A stretch of 8,742 nucleotides of DNA from CAMBDR01 sp046597185 (GTDB lineage Bacteria > Pseudomonadota > Gammaproteobacteria > Burkholderiales > Burkholderiaceae_D): contig JBKJLF010000866.1 of NCBI GenBank assembly GCA_046597185.1, forward strand, positions 1 to 8,742, read 5' to 3'. How positions within the stretch are numbered: position 1 is the stretch's first letter; the number at the start of each line of letters is the position of its first letter. A program made the position numbers and the translations under genes. Positions 6,450 through 8,742 of this stretch are shown here, one piece after another. A model generated the notes under the pieces. It had not been told where the DNA came from. It did no database searches and was given only the letters and a program-made list of their open reading frames with translations.

Positions 6450-8074
6450 TGTACCGCCATCCGAACGTGGTTGCTCAACACCAGTTCATGGGCCACCGCA
6501 ATATCGTCATGGAACCAACGGTCGCCATCAAGACAAGGGGCCAGCTTGGCACGGATGGCGTCATAGGCGCTTTGCGTGCCGCTACCCAGTACAAAACCGG
6601 GCAATAAATCAGCGGTCATGCTAATGGCTTGCGCTGCCAACACCATTTCTACGCCCACAATGTATTGCGTATTGCCAATCACCGTGGCCGCTTTGCGTGC
6701 GCACCAGGTGGAGTTGGAAACGTGATCCTCACTATTGCCTTTGGCGGGCACACTATCGACGCTACCCGGTGTACACAGGGTGCGGTTTTCCATGACCAGC
6801 GAACTCATCGAACACGCTACCACCGGGTAACCGGTATTGACACCCCGCATGCCCGTCATTAAGTTGCGCGGCAAGCCCCAGGACAGGGTGGGGTCGATCA
6901 GGCGGGCAATCCGGCGTTCACAAATACTGCCCAAATCGGCAACACTGATGGCCAGTAAATCCATCGCTTGCGCCAGATATTGGCCGTGGAAGTTGCCACC
7001 TGAAATAATCTCAAAACCCCCTTCTGGTTTGGCAAAGATGAGTGGGTTGTCTGTTGCCGAGTTGATTTCGGTATTGACGATGGTATCGATATAGTTGAGC
7101 GCATCAAACACTGGCCCCAGCACCTGTGGCGCGCAGCGTAATGAATACACGTCTTGAATGCGTGGCGTGTAAGGGATGTCGGTGCGGCGTAATTCTTCCG
7201 GTAATTGGCAAGCTCGGGCGGCATGCGAAGTGCGGGTGGAACCGGCCAATAGTTGCCGAATAATACGCGCGGTTTTGACTTGGCCACCATGCGGGCGCGC
7301 CAAGTGAATCCGCTCATCAAAGGCGGATGTTTCCGCACGCATGGCTTCCAGCGTCAAGCCCAGGGCAATGCAGGCGTTTTCAGTCAAGGCTCTGGAATCA
7401 TGCGCGGCCAGCGCGGCTACGGCCAAGGATACGGTGCAGCCATTGATCAAGGCCGAGGCATCTTTGGCATGATATTCAAATTCAACCGGACTAATGCCAG
7501 CTTGCGCAATCGCAGCAGGGGCGGGCATACGTTGTCCCTGGTACATGACCTGAGCCTGTGCAAAACCAGCCAGGGCGGCGGCCAAATATGCCAGCGGTGC
7601 CAAATCGCCCGATGCCCCGACCGAACCTTTTTGCGGCATGATGGGGTGGATGCCCGCATTTAAAAAGGCCAAGAGCCGATCCACCACTTCAACCCTGGGC
7701 GCAGAATAATTACTGGCAAAGGCATTGGCGCGCAATAACATGGTGGCACGGCTGACTTCTTCTGAAAACGGTTCACCCAAACCAGCGGCATGGGCTTTGA
7801 TCAACTGGGTTTGAAACAAACCAATATGCGCAACCTTGATGCGGGTATCTTTTAATAAACCCACGCCAGTATTAAAGCTATACATCATGGGCGCTTCATC
7901 ATGCATCCAGGTTGCATCAATATAGGCCCGGCTTTCGGCCAGCGCGGCGCGCGAGCTGGCCGCCAATTCAACGCTCACTGGCCCCGCTGTTTGGCGTGCT
8001 ACAGCGATAACTTGTTCGGCGCTTAAATTAAAGCCATCAATGACGATAGTGTTGGGTTGGGTATGGGCAGACAT
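6425..8074 (-). CDS. MIO-dependent aromatic amino acid ammonia-lyase, histidine ammonia-lyase-like
   Basis: A 549-residue cytosolic enzyme of the HAL/PAL/TAL family, which removes ammonia from histidine, phenylalanine or tyrosine to give urocanate or cinnamates. The MIO cofactor forms from Ala-Ser-Gly; here GSVGASGDLAP puts it at 154-156. Other catalytic features are visible: Tyr65 in YSFNTGVG, Asn211 in LINGCT, Tyr310 and Arg313 in YSLRCAPQVLG, Phe362 in SGGNFHGQ, and Glu449 in NSEDHVS, matching E414 of Pseudomonas HutH. His95 in KAHAAGLG matches the His of the HutH LSHAAG segment, which favours histidine over phenylalanine. It differs from HutH in length (HutH is about 510), in a longer segment near 285-307, and in NSED where NQED is expected. 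The substrate is therefore uncertain and I give no hutH symbol. ATG 8074 has AGGA at 8084-8081 (6-nt spacer). It lies 55 nt downstream of the urate hydroxylase gene, probably in the same operon. No hutU, hutI or hutG gene adjoins it. Confidence 0.9.
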   Translation of the reverse strand: MSAHTQPNTIVIDGFNLSAEQVIAVARQTAGPVSVELAASSRAALAESRAYIDATWMHDEAPMMYSFNTGVGLLKDTRIKVAHIGLFQTQLIKAHAAGLGEPFSEEVSRATMLLRANAFASNYSAPRVEVVDRLLAFLNAGIHPIMPQKGSVGASGDLAPLAYLAAALAGFAQAQVMYQGQRMPAPAAIAQAGISPVEFEYHAKDASALINGCTVSLAVAALAAHDSRALTENACIALGLTLEAMRAETSAFDERIHLARPHGGQVKTARIIRQLLAGSTRTSHAARACQLPEELRRTDIPYTPRIQDVYSLRCAPQVLGPVFDALNYIDTIVNTEINSATDNPLIFAKPEGGFEIISGGNFHGQYLAQAMDLLAISVADLGSICERRIARLIDPTLSWGLPRNLMTGMRGVNTGYPVVACSMSSLVMENRTLCTPGSVDSVPAKGNSEDHVSNSTWCARKAATVIGNTQYIVGVEMVLAAQAISMTADLLPGFVLGSGTQSAYDAIRAKLAPCLDGDRWFHDDIAVAHELVLSNHVRMAVQAHTGVFS

Positions 8075-8100
8075 AGTACTTCCTGTGGACGATTTTGGGA

Positions 8101-8124
8101 TGCAATAATCTTGCTATTACTGCA
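8101..8124. repeat. Imperfect 10-bp inverted repeat between puuD and the lyase gene
   Basis: TGCAATAATC and TATTACTGCA pair at 8 of 10 positions around a 4-nt centre (TTGC). It occupies most of the 55-nt gap. It could be an operator or an intercistronic RNA stem; there is no terminator-like T-run. Confidence 0.35.
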
Positions 8125-8129
8125 CGAAA

Positions 8130-8742
8130 TCATTGGGTGGGTGCAGTTTTGGATTGGGTTTGAATTTGATACCAAGCAGCTATTTGTTGCCGTTCAGCTT
8201 CCGTCATGTGTGTCAAGTTACCCAAGGGCATGGCCCGATTTTGCACCACTTGCTGATAGATTTTCAGTGCATTTTGCCGAATCTGGGCCGTGTTTTCGAG
8301 CAGGATGCCCGCTGGCGGGGCGGCAAAACCGCTAAAACCGGGGCGCTCGGCGTGGCACGTGGTACAACGCTGTTGGATGATGGCGTGCACACGGGCCTCG
8401 GCTTGGGCCAGATCAGCCTGGGCCACGCGAGCGGGCGCGGCAGGGGCCAGGGCAATGGCCAAACCCAATAAAATGGCACAACCGACAAGCGGGTAGCCCC
8501 ATACCGTGCGGCCCTGGTGCCGTAAATTGAAAAAATGCCGAATCAACACGCCCGCCGCCATCAATGCTGCCAGCACCGCATAGCCATGGGGATGGTTATA
8601 TGTCATCGCATAGTGATTGCTGATCATGATCAGCAAAATCGGCAGGGTGAAGTAATTATTGTGCAAGCTGCGCTGTTTGGCTCTGATTCCGTATTGTGGG
8701 TCGGGCGTTTGCCTGGCGCTGAGTGCGTCAACCAATTTGCGC
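8130..8742 (-). CDS. puuD: PuuD-type urate hydroxylase with C-terminal cytochrome c domain, 5'-truncated by the window
   Basis: Membrane-bound urate oxidase of the PuuD type, which turns urate into 5-hydroxyisourate and passes electrons to a c-type cytochrome rather than to oxygen with peroxide release. The frame is open to the right edge, so the start lies outside; about 203 C-terminal residues of an expected 400 or more are visible. The first part matches the end of the family's membrane domain (PDPQYGI, AKQRSLHNNYFTLP, MISNHYAMTYNHPHG). Two membrane segments follow (YAVLAALMAAGVLIRHFF and YPLVGCAILLGLAIALA), the first ending in RHFFNLRHQG. A single-heme cytochrome c domain comes next: heme motif CTTCH at 8366-8352 and the likely axial Met in AMPLGNLTHM (codon 8231-8229). 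The rest of the purine pathway is not in the window. The TTG at 8735 is only an internal codon. It is followed after 55 nt by the lyase gene. Confidence 0.9.
   Translation of the reverse strand, partial: RKLVDALSARQTPDPQYGIRAKQRSLHNNYFTLPILLIMISNHYAMTYNHPHGYAVLAALMAAGVLIRHFFNLRHQGRTVWGYPLVGCAILLGLAIALAPAAPARVAQADLAQAEARVHAIIQQRCTTCHAERPGFSGFAAPPAGILLENTAQIRQNALKIYQQVVQNRAMPLGNLTHMTEAERQQIAAWYQIQTQSKTAPTQ

Overview
The window comes from a Gram-negative bacterium: it encodes an RND heavy-metal pump, a FadL-type outer-membrane channel and Sec signal peptides. Moderate-to-high GC coding sequence, the CusA and FadL variants and the urate-hydroxylase type suggest a betaproteobacterium or close relative. 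That placement is an inference from family resemblance, not a measured result. I saw no rRNA, tRNA, insertion sequence, CRISPR array or phage gene.

Layout, left to right. (1) 2-2569 (+): the 3' four fifths of a cusA-type Cu(I)/Ag(I) efflux gene, cut by the window edge. (2) 2583-3651 (-): a two-gene cassette resembling a toxin-antitoxin unit. An intact 245-residue protein of unassigned function is followed, with an ATGA stop/start overlap, by a PIN-domain (VapC-like) gene that has lost its middle and its reading frame. The cassette has its own extended -10 promoter. (3) 3776-4528 (-): an orphan periplasmic family-3 solute-binding protein whose signal-peptide core is encoded by a hexanucleotide tandem repeat. 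(4) 4532-5020: an AT-rich divergent intergenic region with a possible extended -10 promoter, a perfect hairpin and a doubtful 21-codon ORF. (5) 5021-6364 (+): a FadL-type outer-membrane channel. (6) 6385-6449: tandem 13-mers running into a 13-bp inverted repeat between convergent genes. (7) 6425-8074 (-): an MIO-dependent aromatic amino acid ammonia-lyase of the histidine/phenylalanine family. (8) 8130-8742 (-): the C-terminal half of a PuuD-type urate hydroxylase with a cytochrome c domain, cut by the right edge.

How the genes relate. The urate hydroxylase and the lyase lie on the same strand 55 nt apart and may be co-transcribed, putting a purine-catabolic oxidase next to an amino acid deaminating enzyme. 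FadL converges on them and may or may not serve the same physiology. The cusA gene belongs to a metal-resistance operon continuing to the left. The PIN cassette meets it tail to tail and looks like a partly decayed accessory insertion. The most interesting points are the large intact partner of a dead PIN gene, the repeat-encoded signal peptide, and the lyase next to puuD with a changed active-site motif.
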